DNA of 64,000 bases from Saccharopolyspora flava. GTDB lineage: Bacteria; Actinomycetota; Actinomycetes; Mycobacteriales; Pseudonocardiaceae. Shown here one piece after another: positions 35,729 to 44,985 of the stretch; the first letter of the stretch is position 1, and each line of letters opens with the position of its first letter. Location of the stretch: positions 186,001-250,000 of the forward strand of contig NZ_FOZX01000003.1 of the NCBI RefSeq assembly GCF_900116135.1. Reading direction: 5' to 3'. A program made the position numbers and the translations under genes. The notes below the pieces were generated by a model, which saw only the letters and a list, made by a program, of their open reading frames with translations, was not told the origin of the DNA and made no database searches.

Positions 35729-36175
35729 GTGCCCGCTACCGACAACGGTGAGGCCGTGACCAGCGGCGACGCCGATCTCAACGCCCTGATCAACGCCACC
35801 CACGAGCAGTTGAGCGCGCGGATGGGCATCGAGATCGTCGAATACAGCCCCGATCGAGTGGTCGCGACGATGCCGGTGGCGGGCAACCGGCAGCCCTACG
35901 GGCTGCTGCACGGCGGCGCCAACGCGGTGCTGGCCGAGCAGGCGGGCTCCATCGCCGCGGCGCTGGGCGCCGGTGAGGGCCGCATCGCCGTCGGCCTGGA
36001 CCTGCACTGCACCCACCACCGCGCGGCCACCGAGGGCACGGTCACGGCCGTGGCCACGCCGCTGCACCGGGGCCGCTCGACCGCCACCTACGACGTCGAG
36101 ATCACCGACGATCGGGGCCGGCGCACCTGCTCGGCGCGGCTGACCTGCGTGCTGCGCGACGCGCCGCCGAAGTGA
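35729..36175 (+). CDS. PaaI-type hotdog-fold thioesterase
   Basis: The 148-residue protein shows the hotdog signature (RQPYGLLHGGANAVLAEQAG), with the HGG loop and the Glu of LAE typical of PaaI/EntH-like acyl-CoA thioesterases, and ends with the beta-strands STATYDVEITDDRGRRTC. It is divergent from polA, the same place as in mycobacteria. It probably hydrolyses an aromatic or medium-chain acyl-CoA; the substrate is not visible. Confidence 0.88.
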   Translation: MPATDNGEAVTSGDADLNALINATHEQLSARMGIEIVEYSPDRVVATMPVAGNRQPYGLLHGGANAVLAEQAGSIAAALGAGEGRIAVGLDLHCTHHRAATEGTVTAVATPLHRGRSTATYDVEITDDRGRRTCSARLTCVLRDAPPK

Positions 36176-36190
36176 TCCGGGCATGAAGAA

Positions 36191-36217
36191 GGCGGGGCGC
36201 CCGTGGGCGCCCCGCCT
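36191..36217. terminator. Hairpin terminator between thioesterase gene and pdtaR
   Basis: GGCGGGGCGCCC and GGGCGCCCCGCC form a 12-bp stem over a GTG loop, between convergent genes. Confidence 0.75.
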
Positions 36218-36232
36218 CGCTCACGTCGTCGA

Positions 36233-36844
36233 TCAGGACAGGTTCTCCAGAACCGCCTGGGCGACCGCCTTCATCGTGGTGCGGCGATCCATCGCGGTTC
36301 GCTGCAGCCAGCGGAAGGACTCGGGCTCGGAGAGGTTGTGCTTGCTCATCAGCAGGCCCTTGGCCCGCTCGATGGTCTTGCGCGCCTCAAGCCGTTCGGT
36401 GAGGTCGTTGACCTCGGCTTCCAGGGCCTGAACCTCGGTGAACCGGGACACGGCCAGTTCGATGGCCGGCACGAGGTCGCGCTTGGCGAAGGGCTTGACC
36501 AGGTAGGCCATGGCCCCGGCGTCGCGCGCCCGCTCCACCAGATCGCGCTGGCTGAAGGCGGTCAGGATGACCACCGGCGCGATCCGGTCCCCCGCGATGT
36601 TGGAGGCGGCCTCGATGCCGTCCATCTTCGGCATCTTGATGTCCAGGATCACCAGATCGGGTCGAAGTTCCTCGGCGAGCCGGACGGCTTCCTGTCCGTC
36701 ACCAGCCTCACCGACGACCTGGTAGCCCTCCTCGCGGAGCATCTCCACCAGGTCAAGCCTGATCAACGCCTCGTCCTCGGCCACGAGTACGCGACGTTCG
36801 ACGGGCTTGGCCTCGCGTGTGTCCTCGGCAGCCGGCGTCGTCAC
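36233..36844 (-). CDS. pdtaR: ANTAR-domain response regulator, PdtaR-like
   Basis: The 203-residue protein joins a receiver domain (VLVAEDEALIRLDLVEML; phospho-Asp in LVILDIKMPKMDG; Lys in YLVKPFAKRD) to a C-terminal ANTAR RNA-binding helix bundle (EARKTIERAKGLLMSKHN, then ESFRWLQRTAMDRRTTM). PdtaR, activated by the kinase PdtaS, binds paired hairpins in mRNAs to prevent termination. The kinase is not in this window. The GTG at 36844 is favoured because AGGA lies five bases upstream; a longer frame begins at 36889. Position beside polA and the thioesterase gene matches Mycobacterium. Confidence 0.94.
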   Translation of the reverse strand: MTTPAAEDTREAKPVERRVLVAEDEALIRLDLVEMLREEGYQVVGEAGDGQEAVRLAEELRPDLVILDIKMPKMDGIEAASNIAGDRIAPVVILTAFSQRDLVERARDAGAMAYLVKPFAKRDLVPAIELAVSRFTEVQALEAEVNDLTERLEARKTIERAKGLLMSKHNLSEPESFRWLQRTAMDRRTTMKAVAQAVLENLS

Positions 36845-36964
36845 CGGGATCCTCCAGTAGAACTCGGGGTCCGCCGATGCGGTTTGCATCGGAAACCGCA
36901 GCTTACCGGTCCTGACTTCACGCCGAGGTTAAGAGGCGGCGTGACCATTGCGACACCCTTCCGC

Positions 36965-38365
36965 TCACCCGTTCGACACCTTCCGCCGCACGAACAGCAC
37001 GTAGATCAGCATGATGGCGGCGACGCTGATGAGGCTCAGCAGCAGCTGCGAGCGGACGTCGGCGACGAAGGCCATGGTGATGATCACGGTGGCGATCAGG
37101 GCCAGGGTGACCCACGTCAGGTGCGGGAACAGCCACATCTTCAGCTTCAGCGTCTCCGGCGCCTCGCGCTCCAGGCGACGGCGCATCCGCAGCTGCGAGA
37201 GGGCGATCATGCCGTAGATGAACAGCGCCACGGCGCCCGCGCTGTTGATGATGAAGTAGAAGATCGTGTCGGGGGCGACGTAACTGGCGGCAACAGCGAC
37301 GTAACCGACCAGTGTGGACAGCACGATCGCCTTCCACGGCACACCGCGGCCGTTGAGGTCGCGCACCCACCCGGGCGCGAACGACCGCCGCTGCAGCGCG
37401 AACAGCATCCGGGAAGCCGTGTACAGCCCGGAGTTCAGCACCGAGATCACCGCGGTGAACACCACGACGTCGACCACGACCTCCGCCGCGGGGATGCCGA
37501 ACCGGGTGAACGCCGCGGCGTACGGGCTGCCCTCGGTCGGGATCTGATCCCATGGCGTGATCATCACCAGCAGCGTCACCGAGCCGACGTAGAACAGCAG
37601 CACCCGCCACACCACGGCCTTGGTCGCCTTGGCCACCGAGCGCTCGGGCTCGTCGGACTCGGCGGAGACGATGGTGACGATCTCGGTGCCGAAGTAGGAG
37701 AAGATCACGATCACCACGCCGTGCAGCACCGAGAAGCCGCCGTGCGCGAAGAAGCCGTCCTTGCCGATGTTGCTCACCGACATCTCGGCCCCGGGCCAGA
37801 GCCCGAAGACGAACAGCACCCCGCACACCAGGAAGATCACGATGGTGATGACCTTGATGGAGGCCAGCCAGAACTCGGTCTCGCCGAACGAGCGCACCGA
37901 CACCAGGTTCGTCCCGGTCAGCACCAGCATCAGCCCCAGCGAGATCACCCACTGCGGCACCATCGGGATCAGCGGGTTGATCAGCTCGGCCCCGGCGACG
38001 GCCTCGAAGGCCACCACGCCGACCCAGTAGTACCAGTACAACCAGCCGAGCGTGAATCCCGCCCACTCCCCCAGCGACGTCCGCGCGTACTCCATGAAGG
38101 AGCCCAACGTCGGTGCCGCGGTGGCCATCTCACCGAGCATCCGCATCACGAGCACGACGATCAGCCCACCGATCGCGTAGGACACGATCGCCGCCGGCCC
38201 GACGGTCGAGATCACCGCCCCGCTGCCGATGAACAGACTCGCCCCGATGATGCCGCCGAGCGCGATCATCTGGAGGTGCCGGTTCTTCAGACTCCTCCGC
38301 AGCCCCGGCTCACCCCGGGTCACTTCCTCGACCACCACGTCCTCCGCACGTTCGGCCTGCCACAC
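36965..38365 (-). CDS. Amino-acid permease of the APC superfamily
   Basis: The 466-residue protein has 12 predicted membrane helices and the AAT-family signatures GGIIGASLFIGSG (helix 1), YWYYWVGVVAFEAVAGAELI, and FSYFGTEIVTIVSAES (helix 6 region). It is closest to GABA/aromatic amino-acid permeases (GabP/AroP type), proton-coupled importers of the inner membrane. The start ATG lacks a strong Shine-Dalgarno. There is no catabolic gene nearby to name the substrate. Confidence 0.92.
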   Translation of the reverse strand: MWQAERAEDVVVEEVTRGEPGLRRSLKNRHLQMIALGGIIGASLFIGSGAVISTVGPAAIVSYAIGGLIVVLVMRMLGEMATAAPTLGSFMEYARTSLGEWAGFTLGWLYWYYWVGVVAFEAVAGAELINPLIPMVPQWVISLGLMLVLTGTNLVSVRSFGETEFWLASIKVITIVIFLVCGVLFVFGLWPGAEMSVSNIGKDGFFAHGGFSVLHGVVIVIFSYFGTEIVTIVSAESDEPERSVAKATKAVVWRVLLFYVGSVTLLVMITPWDQIPTEGSPYAAAFTRFGIPAAEVVVDVVVFTAVISVLNSGLYTASRMLFALQRRSFAPGWVRDLNGRGVPWKAIVLSTLVGYVAVAASYVAPDTIFYFIINSAGAVALFIYGMIALSQLRMRRRLEREAPETLKLKMWLFPHLTWVTLALIATVIITMAFVADVRSQLLLSLISVAAIMLIYVLFVRRKVSNG

Positions 38366-38527
38366 GCTGCACGATCCAGCGAACCTAGGACGCCGTGATC
38401 ACCACCACCAGACCCGCGAGGTAAACGATCTTCAGCACCCGTTCACATGAACCTGACCAGGAGTAACGCCCCAGACACCCTCCCGGAAGACCCTGATCGG
38501 CCGTCCCGTATGCTGACGACAAGACCA

Positions 38528-38600
38528 GCCCCCGTAGCCCAACGGCAGAGGCAGCGGACTCAAAATCCGTACAGTGTGAGTTCGAATCTCACCGGGGGCA
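38528..38600 (+). tRNA. tRNA with anticodon CAA (Leu), class I fold
   Basis: A full cloverleaf can be drawn. The acceptor GCCCCCG/CGGGGGC pairs perfectly, the D-stem is GCC/GGC with GG in the loop, and the anticodon stem GCGGA/TCCGT carries loop CTCAAAA (anticodon CAA). The variable loop is ACAGT, five bases, and the T arm is GTGAG-TTCGAAT-CTCAC. The discriminator is A and CCA is not encoded. CAA reads the leucine codon UUG. Leucine tRNAs normally have a long variable arm; this one does not (see findings). Confidence 0.93.
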
Positions 38601-38868
38601 CTCCGTTTGAACTGGGACTTCAGTTTCCTGACCAGGTGTTTTCGTGCCCTGGCGCTTTCCGGGCGTTCGATGTTGGGACTGGCTTTCTGCAGCTGTCCGC
38701 GGACAGCGCGCGGACACGCTCGCATCGCCGTGGGCTTCTTCGGCGCGGCCCACGGCGCATCCACGTAGGAACAACCTCACGACACTCGAGAGCGCGCGCA
38801 GACGATCGTGATCGCGTGTCGGCCGCCGTACCCACCGGCGCAAGGTGCGGTTTCGGGGTTGCTGCTAA

Positions 38869-38904
38869 GAGAAGTCCCTGCGCGTGAGGCGCAGGGACTT
38901 CTCG
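38869..38904. terminator. Strong hairpin terminator downstream of the surface-protein gene
   Basis: GAGAAGTCCCTGCGC pairs with GCGCAGGGACTTCTC around GTGAG. It sits about 35 bases past the stop of the leftward surface-protein gene. Between the tRNA and this hairpin (38601-38868) I see no gene. Confidence 0.8.
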
Positions 38905-38937
38905 TGGGTAGGGATCAATGCCGCACGGGCAGCCGCA

Positions 38938-41900
38938 TCACTCCCTGTTGTGCCTGCGCCGGGTGCTCAGGAACAGCCCGCCGCCCAGCACGAGGAACGC
39001 CAGGGCGCTCAGCAACGTCGTTCCCAGCGACGTGCCGGTCACCGCCAGCTCGTCGCCGTCCGCCTCGCCGGACGGTGCCCCGCCGGGTGCGCCGTCCCCG
39101 GCACCGCCGTCCCCGTCCCCACCGCCGTCGGGCGGCGGCTGGTCCGCCGGCGGATCGGTCGCGGGCGCGTTCACCTCGAAGGTCATCGAGTCGGGCGTCG
39201 AGCGGTTCCCCGCTTCGTCGACCTGGACCACCGAGACGGTGTGCCGGCCGTTGCCGAGCGGATCGGTGAGCTCGAGGCGCCACCTGCCGTCCTCACCGAC
39301 TTCCGCGGTGCCCACGAGCTGACCGTCCACGGTGACCTCGACGGTCGCGCCCGGCTCGCCTTCGCCCTCGATGACGGGCCTGCTGGTCTCGACGGTCGAT
39401 CCGTCCGCCGGACTCGTGATCACCGGCGTCGGCGGGGCGACCGTGTCCACCAGGATGGTGACCGGTTCGGACTCAGCCGAGACGTTGCCCGCCGCGTCGG
39501 TGGCCGTCGCCGTGAACGTGTAGGAGCCGTCGTCCAGCGGTGCCTCCGGGGTGAACGACCAGTTGCCGTTCGCGTCCACCTGCGTGGTGCCCACCACGAC
39601 CCCTGCGGAATCGGTGATCACCACGGACGACCCGGGCTCGGCCCTTCCCGAGATCGTAGGCGTGTTGTCGTTGGTCACGGTTCCGTCGGCCGGGCCCGTG
39701 ATGCTCGGCGGGGCCGGTGCCGTGCTGTCCGTGGTGAACACGAGCTCCGGTGACGGGGCGGACCTGTTGCCCGCCGGATCGGTCTGCGTGGCGGTGGCGG
39801 TGTGCTCGCCGTCGCCCAGATCCCGTTGTGAGACCAGGCTCCACGTGCCGTCCTCGCCGACGATCGTGGTGCCGATGCTCTCGCCGTCCACGACGACCTC
39901 GACGGTCGCGCCCGGCTCACCGGTGCCCGAGAAGGTCGGCGGTCCGCTGACCACCTCGCCGCTGGTCGGGCTCGCGATCACCGGTGGGGCCGGCGCGGTG
40001 AGGTCGACGGTGAACGCGTTCGAACCCACCGGCGAGGTGTTGCCGGCCCCGTCGGTCTGCGTGGCGGTGACCACGTGCCGGCCTTCGGCCAGCGGCGTGG
40101 TGGGGTCCAGGCTCCACGTGCCGTCCTCGCCGACCTGGGCCGTTCCGACGGGGCTGCCGTCGATGCTGACCTGGACCGTCGCCCCGGGTTCGCCGGTGCC
40201 GGACACGGTCGGTGTCGCGTCCCCGATGGTCGCGCCGTCGGCCGGGGACTGGATCACCGGCGCTTCGGGCATCGTCGTGTCCACGGTGAAGGTCACCTCC
40301 GCGGATGGCCCGGAGACGTTGCCGACGGGGTCGGTGGCCGTCGCCGTGATCGTGTGCGACCCGTCCGCCAGCGCGGTTTCGACCGGCACCGACCAGTTCC
40401 CCTGCTCGTCGGCCGTGGCGGTGCCGAGCTGGTTGCCGAACGCGTCGGTGACCGTGACGGTCGATCCGGGCTCGGCCGTCCCGGTGATCGTCGGGGTGTT
40501 GTCACCGGTCGTCGCGCCGTCGGACGGGCCGGTGATCACCGGCGGCTGGGGTGCCGTGGTGTCGACCGCGAAGGTCGACGACGCCGGGGCGGACGTGTTG
40601 CCGACGGGATCGGTTTGGGTGGCCTCGACGGTGTGCCGGCCGTCGGGGAAGGCCGTCGGCACGTCCAGGTGCCAGGTGCCGTCCGGGCCGACGGTGGCGG
40701 TGCCGACCGAGGTGCCGTCCACGGTGACGGCGACGGTGGAGCCGGGTTCGCCGGTGCCGGTGATGGTCGGGGTGTTGTCACCGGTCGTCGAGCCGTCGGC
40801 CGGGCTGGTGATGACCGGCGGGTCGGCTGTGGTGTCCACCGCGAAGATCACCGAGCTCGAGTCGGCGGAGGTGTTACCCGCCTGGTCGGTCTGGGTCGCG
40901 GTGATGGTGTGCTGCCCGTCGGGCAGCGGGGTTTGCACGTCGAAGGACCAGGTGCCGTCGGGACCGACGGTGGCGGTGCCGAGCTGGGTTCCATCGGCGG
41001 TGGTGACCGTGACCGTGGCGCCGGGTTCGCCGGTGCCGGAGATGGTCGGCGTGCTGTCACCGGTCGCGCTGCCGTTGGTGGGTTCGCTGATCACCGGCGG
41101 TTCGACCGCGGTGTCCAACGTGAAGGTCGTCTCCGACGACGCGGGCGAGGCGTTGCCGACCAGGTCGGTCTGGGTCGCGGTGACGGTGTGCGGACCGTCG
41201 ACCAGCGCTTGCGGGACATCCAGGGTCCACGTGCCGTCGTTGTTGACGGTCGTGGTGCCGATGACGGTGCCGTCCACGGTGACTTCGACGGTCGCACCGG
41301 GTTCGCCGGTGCCCGTGATGGTCGGCGTGTTGTCGCCGACGGCGGAACCGTCGGCCGGTCCGGTGATGGCCGGTGCGCCGGGTGGCGTGGTGTCCACTGT
41401 GAACGTCACGGGATCGGACGGTTGCGAGGTGTTGCCCGCGGTATCCGTCGCGGTCGCGGTGATCGTGTGCGGACCGTCCAGGAGCGGTTGGCCGACCTCG
41501 ACGACCCAGTTCCCATCGGCATCAGCCGTGGTCGTGCCGAGCTCGTTGCCCTGATCATCGGTGACCGTCACGGTCGAGCCCGGTTCGGCCGTCCCCGAGA
41601 CGGTCGGCGTGCTGTCACCGGTCAGCGACCCGTTCCCCGGTCCGGTGATGGTCGGTGCGCCGGGTGGCGTGGTGTCTACTGTGAACGTCACGGGATCCGA
41701 CGGCTGCGAGGTGTTGCCCGCGGCATCCGTCGCGGTCGCGGTGATCGTGTGCGGACCGTCCGGGAACGGTTGGGCGACTTCGACGGTCCAGTTGCCGTCG
41801 ACATCGGCCGTGGTGGTCCCGACCTGGTTGCCCTGATCGTCGGTGACGATCACGGTCGAGCCGGGTTCGGCCGTCCCGGAGACGGTCGGCGTGCTGTCAC

Positions 41901-43208
41901 CGGTGAGGTCACCGGGCGCCGGGGACTGGATGACCGGCGGGTCCGGCGGCACCGTGTCCGGCACGGTGAACGTCACCGAGTTCGACGGATCGGATTGGGC
42001 GTCGCCGAGCGCCTGGGTGGCTTGGATCGTGTGCTCGCCCGGCGGGAACGGTTGTTCCGGTGTGAGCGACCAGGTGCCGTCCGGGCCGACGGTCGCGGTG
42101 CCGATCGTGGTGCCGCCCTCGGTGACCGTCACGGTGGCGCCGGGAACGCCCGTGCCGGTGATGGTCGGCGTTTCGCTCGTGATGTCGCCGTTCGAGGGCG
42201 AGGTGATCGCGGGCGCGTCGAGCCGGTCGCACTCCACCCCGCCAGGAGGTGCGGTCGCCGTGGCGGACAACGGCAGCAGGCCCATGTTGACGTTCGCGAG
42301 GTTGACCCCGAGCGGGCCGTTGACGGAACCGGCGAGCCGCAGGAACGTCATCGAGCCGGATGCGGTGGGGCCGCTGGAGTTGTTCACGAGCTGGCCGACG
42401 CTGAGCGTGAGATCGGTGCTCAGCACGCCGATGTTGAGCCGGATCGGGATCTCCTGGCCCGCCCGGAGAACGGTCCGCTGGCCGGCGATCGTGACCGCGA
42501 CGGAGTAGTCGTTGGCGGTGATCTGGCCGGTGGTCCCATCGGAGGTGGCGGTGAGCGTCGGATTGCTCAGCACCTCGACCTGAACCAGCTTGTTGAGCAG
42601 GGACAGGGAGCTGAGGTTGCCGGAGCTGCTGGACACCACCGATCCGGCATCCAGCGTGGTCTGCCCGCTGGTCTGCAGCGCTCCCAGGCTGAGCAGTTCC
42701 AGGCCCACTCCAGCCAAGGTCAGTCCCAGGGTCGCGTTGGCGAGGTCGGTGCGGGACTGCGCGATCGGCGTGCCGTCCGGCACGCAGGCCGCGTCGCCCG
42801 CCCAGTTCGTGCTGCCCGAGCCGTTGATGGCGCCCGTGCTCAGGACGCCGGGCACGCTGATCGTGCCGAAGCCGGTGGTGTAGCTGTCGGTCGGGGTCGC
42901 GTTGTCCGAGCTCGCCTCGTCGGACGCCACGGCCAGCGGGATGCCCAACGCGTTCGCGTCCAGATTCGCCGACTCGGCGTGCGCGCGGGGATCACCGGTG
43001 CTGTCGGTGGTCGTCGCGGAATGCCCGATCGCGGCGTTGATGCTGGCAATTCCCGCCGCGCTGAGATTCAGCTCCATGACGTCGCCGTGCGTGGCGCCGG
43101 AATAGGCGGCGGGAAGCGATTCCGAACGGGCAAGCGGCGGGTTGAACAAAGCCAGAGTTAGGGCGAGAACAGCAGCCGCGACAAGTCCATTCGCATGATT
43201 CGAAACAT
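38938..43208 (-). CDS. LAXTG-anchored surface protein: choice-of-anchor G domain plus 11 Ig-like repeats (frameshift in signal peptide)
   Basis: From 43149 downward the frame encodes 1403 residues: an N-terminal choice-of-anchor-G-like region (to about 305), eleven Ig-like repeats of about 90 residues, a Pro/Gly/Asp-rich wall-spanning linker, and a C-terminal sorting signal LAVTG, hydrophobic helix and RRRHNRE tail for a class E-type sortase. The TTG at 43149 lacks a signal peptide. A hydrophobic segment NGLVAAAVLALTLALF lies just upstream in the same frame but has no start codon. The only ATG with a proper Shine-Dalgarno (AGAGG, 7 bases; ATG at 43208) is in another frame and stops soon. A single missing base near 43192 would join them, so the start is given as 43208 with a frameshift. 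Likely role: an adhesin or stalk on the cell surface. Confidence 0.85.
39160..42235 (-). repeat. Eleven tandem Ig-like coding repeats
   Basis: The protein repeats open with (A/P)PVI(T/Q)(S/G)PADG and contain TPTI(T/S)GTGEPGATV, GTWSLD and HT(I/V)TATQTD.AGN. They match bacterial Ig-like (Big_6/Big_13 type) domains. Units 2 and 3 (about 41390-41930) are almost the same at DNA level, which suggests recent duplication; the outer units are more diverged. Such near-identical units are prone to recombination and to assembly collapse. Confidence 0.9.
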
Positions 43209-43693
43209 GGAAGGGCCTCTCGAGGGGGTGAAATCACCCTAAACAGGGCGATCACGACCTACCACGCGGCGTCGGCGATCAAAGCCGATAACCACCCGCT
43301 CGGGGCATTGTGAAGATCGCTCTTCGAGCTTTTCTCACATTATCGCGGAGCCCTATCCACTTCTCCGAAAAGACCCCGAGAACTTTGCGCTCTCGGGGAC
43401 TTCTACCGTCGAGATCCAGACCGTCACCCCCGAAAACCACAGCGCCCCAAAACGGCCGCGACCGCCCGTGCCCCTGCTCGGAGCCCGGTCGTTGCGAAAC
43501 GCGGTCGCCGTTGAACCGTTCGTGAACACGACCACCGCGCTCACGATCGAGACCTCGCCGGAGGGCACACCCGGCAGAGCGTCGGGCCCTCCGCGCCCGG
43601 GTGGCTACGCCGGTCGGGGAGCAAGTGTGATCCTCGTTGCGGTAGCACATCCGGTGAGTGGAAATCTGCCAACGGTGGTGATATTTCCGAATT
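43209..43693. other. Intergenic region between surface-protein and LysR genes
   Basis: The 485 bases hold the divergent promoters of the leftward surface-protein gene and the rightward LysR gene. A hairpin, CCCCGAGA/TCTCGGGG at 43374-43398, is followed on the minus strand by GTCTTTTC and could attenuate the surface-protein transcript. No known riboswitch class was recognised and no small gene is convincing. Confidence 0.5.
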
Positions 43694-44551
43694 GTGTTGG
43701 ACACTGTGTGGCTGCGGACGTTCCTGGCGGTGGCCGAGACGGGTGGCTTCAGCCGCGCGGCTCGGGCCCTCGAGCTCGGGCAGCCGACGGTGAGTCAGCA
43801 CATACGCAAGCTCGAGTCGGTGGTGGGCCGGTCGCTGCTCACGCGAGACAGCCACACCGTGGAGCTCACCGGCGACGGTGAGGCGATGGTCGGCTTCGCC
43901 CGGGGCATCCTCGGCAGTCAGCAGCAGGCGCTGGACTACTTCGCCGGTCCGGAGCCGAGCGGCCGGGTGCGGCTGGGTGTGTCCGAAGACCTGGTCACGG
44001 GGTGGCTCACCGACATCGCGCAGCGGTTCCAGCGGAAGTACCCGCGGATCGATCTCGACCTCACCGCCGGGCTCAGCGCCCCGCTGCACGACCGCCTCGC
44101 GCGCGGTGAGCTCGACATGGCCCTCATCAAGCAGCCGGACGGTGAGCCCTCGGGGCGCGTGCTGTGGCGGGACGAGCTCGTCTGGGTCGGCAGGCCGGAC
44201 ACCGAGATCGTTCCCGGCGATCCGGTTCCGCTGGTGGTGTACCCGGAGCCCAGCATCACTCGGGCCCGGGCGCTGTCCGCGCTGCAGCAGGGGCAGCGGT
44301 CGTGGCGCATCAGTTGCAACGCGGACCGGCTCAACGGTCTGAGCATGGCCGTGCGCGCCGGGCTCGGCGTGGCCGTGTTCGCGCGCAGCGTGATCCCGGA
44401 CGGACTGGTGCCGCTCGACTACGGTCTTCCCGAACTCGAACCGATCGAGTTCGTCCTCAGCGGACGGGACCCGGTGCACGGGACGCCGATGAGCGCTCTC
44501 GTCGACATGATCGCCGAAGCCGGCCGTCCGGAGGTGGCGGGCTCGCACTAG
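43694..44551 (+). CDS. LysR-family transcriptional regulator
   Basis: The 285-residue protein has an N-terminal winged helix (VWLRTFLAVAETGGFSRAAR, then TVSQHIRKLESVVG) and an effector domain at about 90-280 (GRVRLGVSEDLVTGWL; ARGELDMALIKQPDG). The GTG at 43694 is the best start. It is divergent from the surface-protein gene and lies upstream of the Tat-LCP operon, so either could be its target. The ligand is unknown. Confidence 0.88.
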   Translation: MLDTVWLRTFLAVAETGGFSRAARALELGQPTVSQHIRKLESVVGRSLLTRDSHTVELTGDGEAMVGFARGILGSQQQALDYFAGPEPSGRVRLGVSEDLVTGWLTDIAQRFQRKYPRIDLDLTAGLSAPLHDRLARGELDMALIKQPDGEPSGRVLWRDELVWVGRPDTEIVPGDPVPLVVYPEPSITRARALSALQQGQRSWRISCNADRLNGLSMAVRAGLGVAVFARSVIPDGLVPLDYGLPELEPIEFVLSGRDPVHGTPMSALVDMIAEAGRPEVAGSH

Positions 44552-44774
44552 GTGCGATCGCATCGCACGATCGCAGCCATCACACCGCGGGCATTGCCGC
44601 CGGATCCGCTGCGCCCGAGACTGGTCGAGACCGCGACGGCGGGCGGGCGCGTCGATGCTGACGAAATCTGCTGGACCGCAGGAACATGGCTCGACAGGTC
44701 CTGAGTGGACACGTCGCCCGCCGGCTTCTTCGGTCGGAGAAGCGGACTTTCGGATGTGGTGAGGTGCGGGATTC

Positions 44775-44975
44775 GTGACTGTGCCGGGTGGGTGGCAGCT
44801 CGTTCTGCTCATCGGCGTCGTAGTGCTGCTGTTCGGCGCGGGCAAGCTGCCGGAGCTCGCCCGTTCCCTCGGCCAGTCGGCGCGCGTGCTCAAGGCCGAG
44901 ACCCGGGGGATGCGGGAGGACGAGGAAGTGGCGCGGCGCTCCTCCGACGCGGTCGGTGACAAGCCCCGGTCCTGA
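44775..44975 (+). CDS. tatA: TatA/TatE-like twin-arginine translocase subunit
   Basis: The 66-residue protein has the TatA plan: a short outside N-terminus, one membrane helix (GWQLVLLIGVVVLLFGAGKLP), the hinge FGAGKLPELARSLGQS, an amphipathic helix, and a charged tail. The FG and KLPE residues are those needed for TatA function. GAGG lies upstream of the GTG. TatA multimers form the pore for folded proteins. It is followed directly by a tatC gene. Its tail is shorter than that of most housekeeping TatA proteins. Confidence 0.9.
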   Translation: MTVPGGWQLVLLIGVVVLLFGAGKLPELARSLGQSARVLKAETRGMREDEEVARRSSDAVGDKPRS

Positions 44976-44985
44976 CGCGAACCAC

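Noticed and set aside
38528-38937. Integration site with mobile element at the tRNA 3' end
   Set aside because: No integrase, no direct repeat of the tRNA 3' end seen within the following 400 bases.
40075-43161. 1028-codon frame antisense to the surface protein gene
   Set aside because: It mirrors the Ig-repeat coding pattern; the minus-strand frame has domains and a sorting signal.
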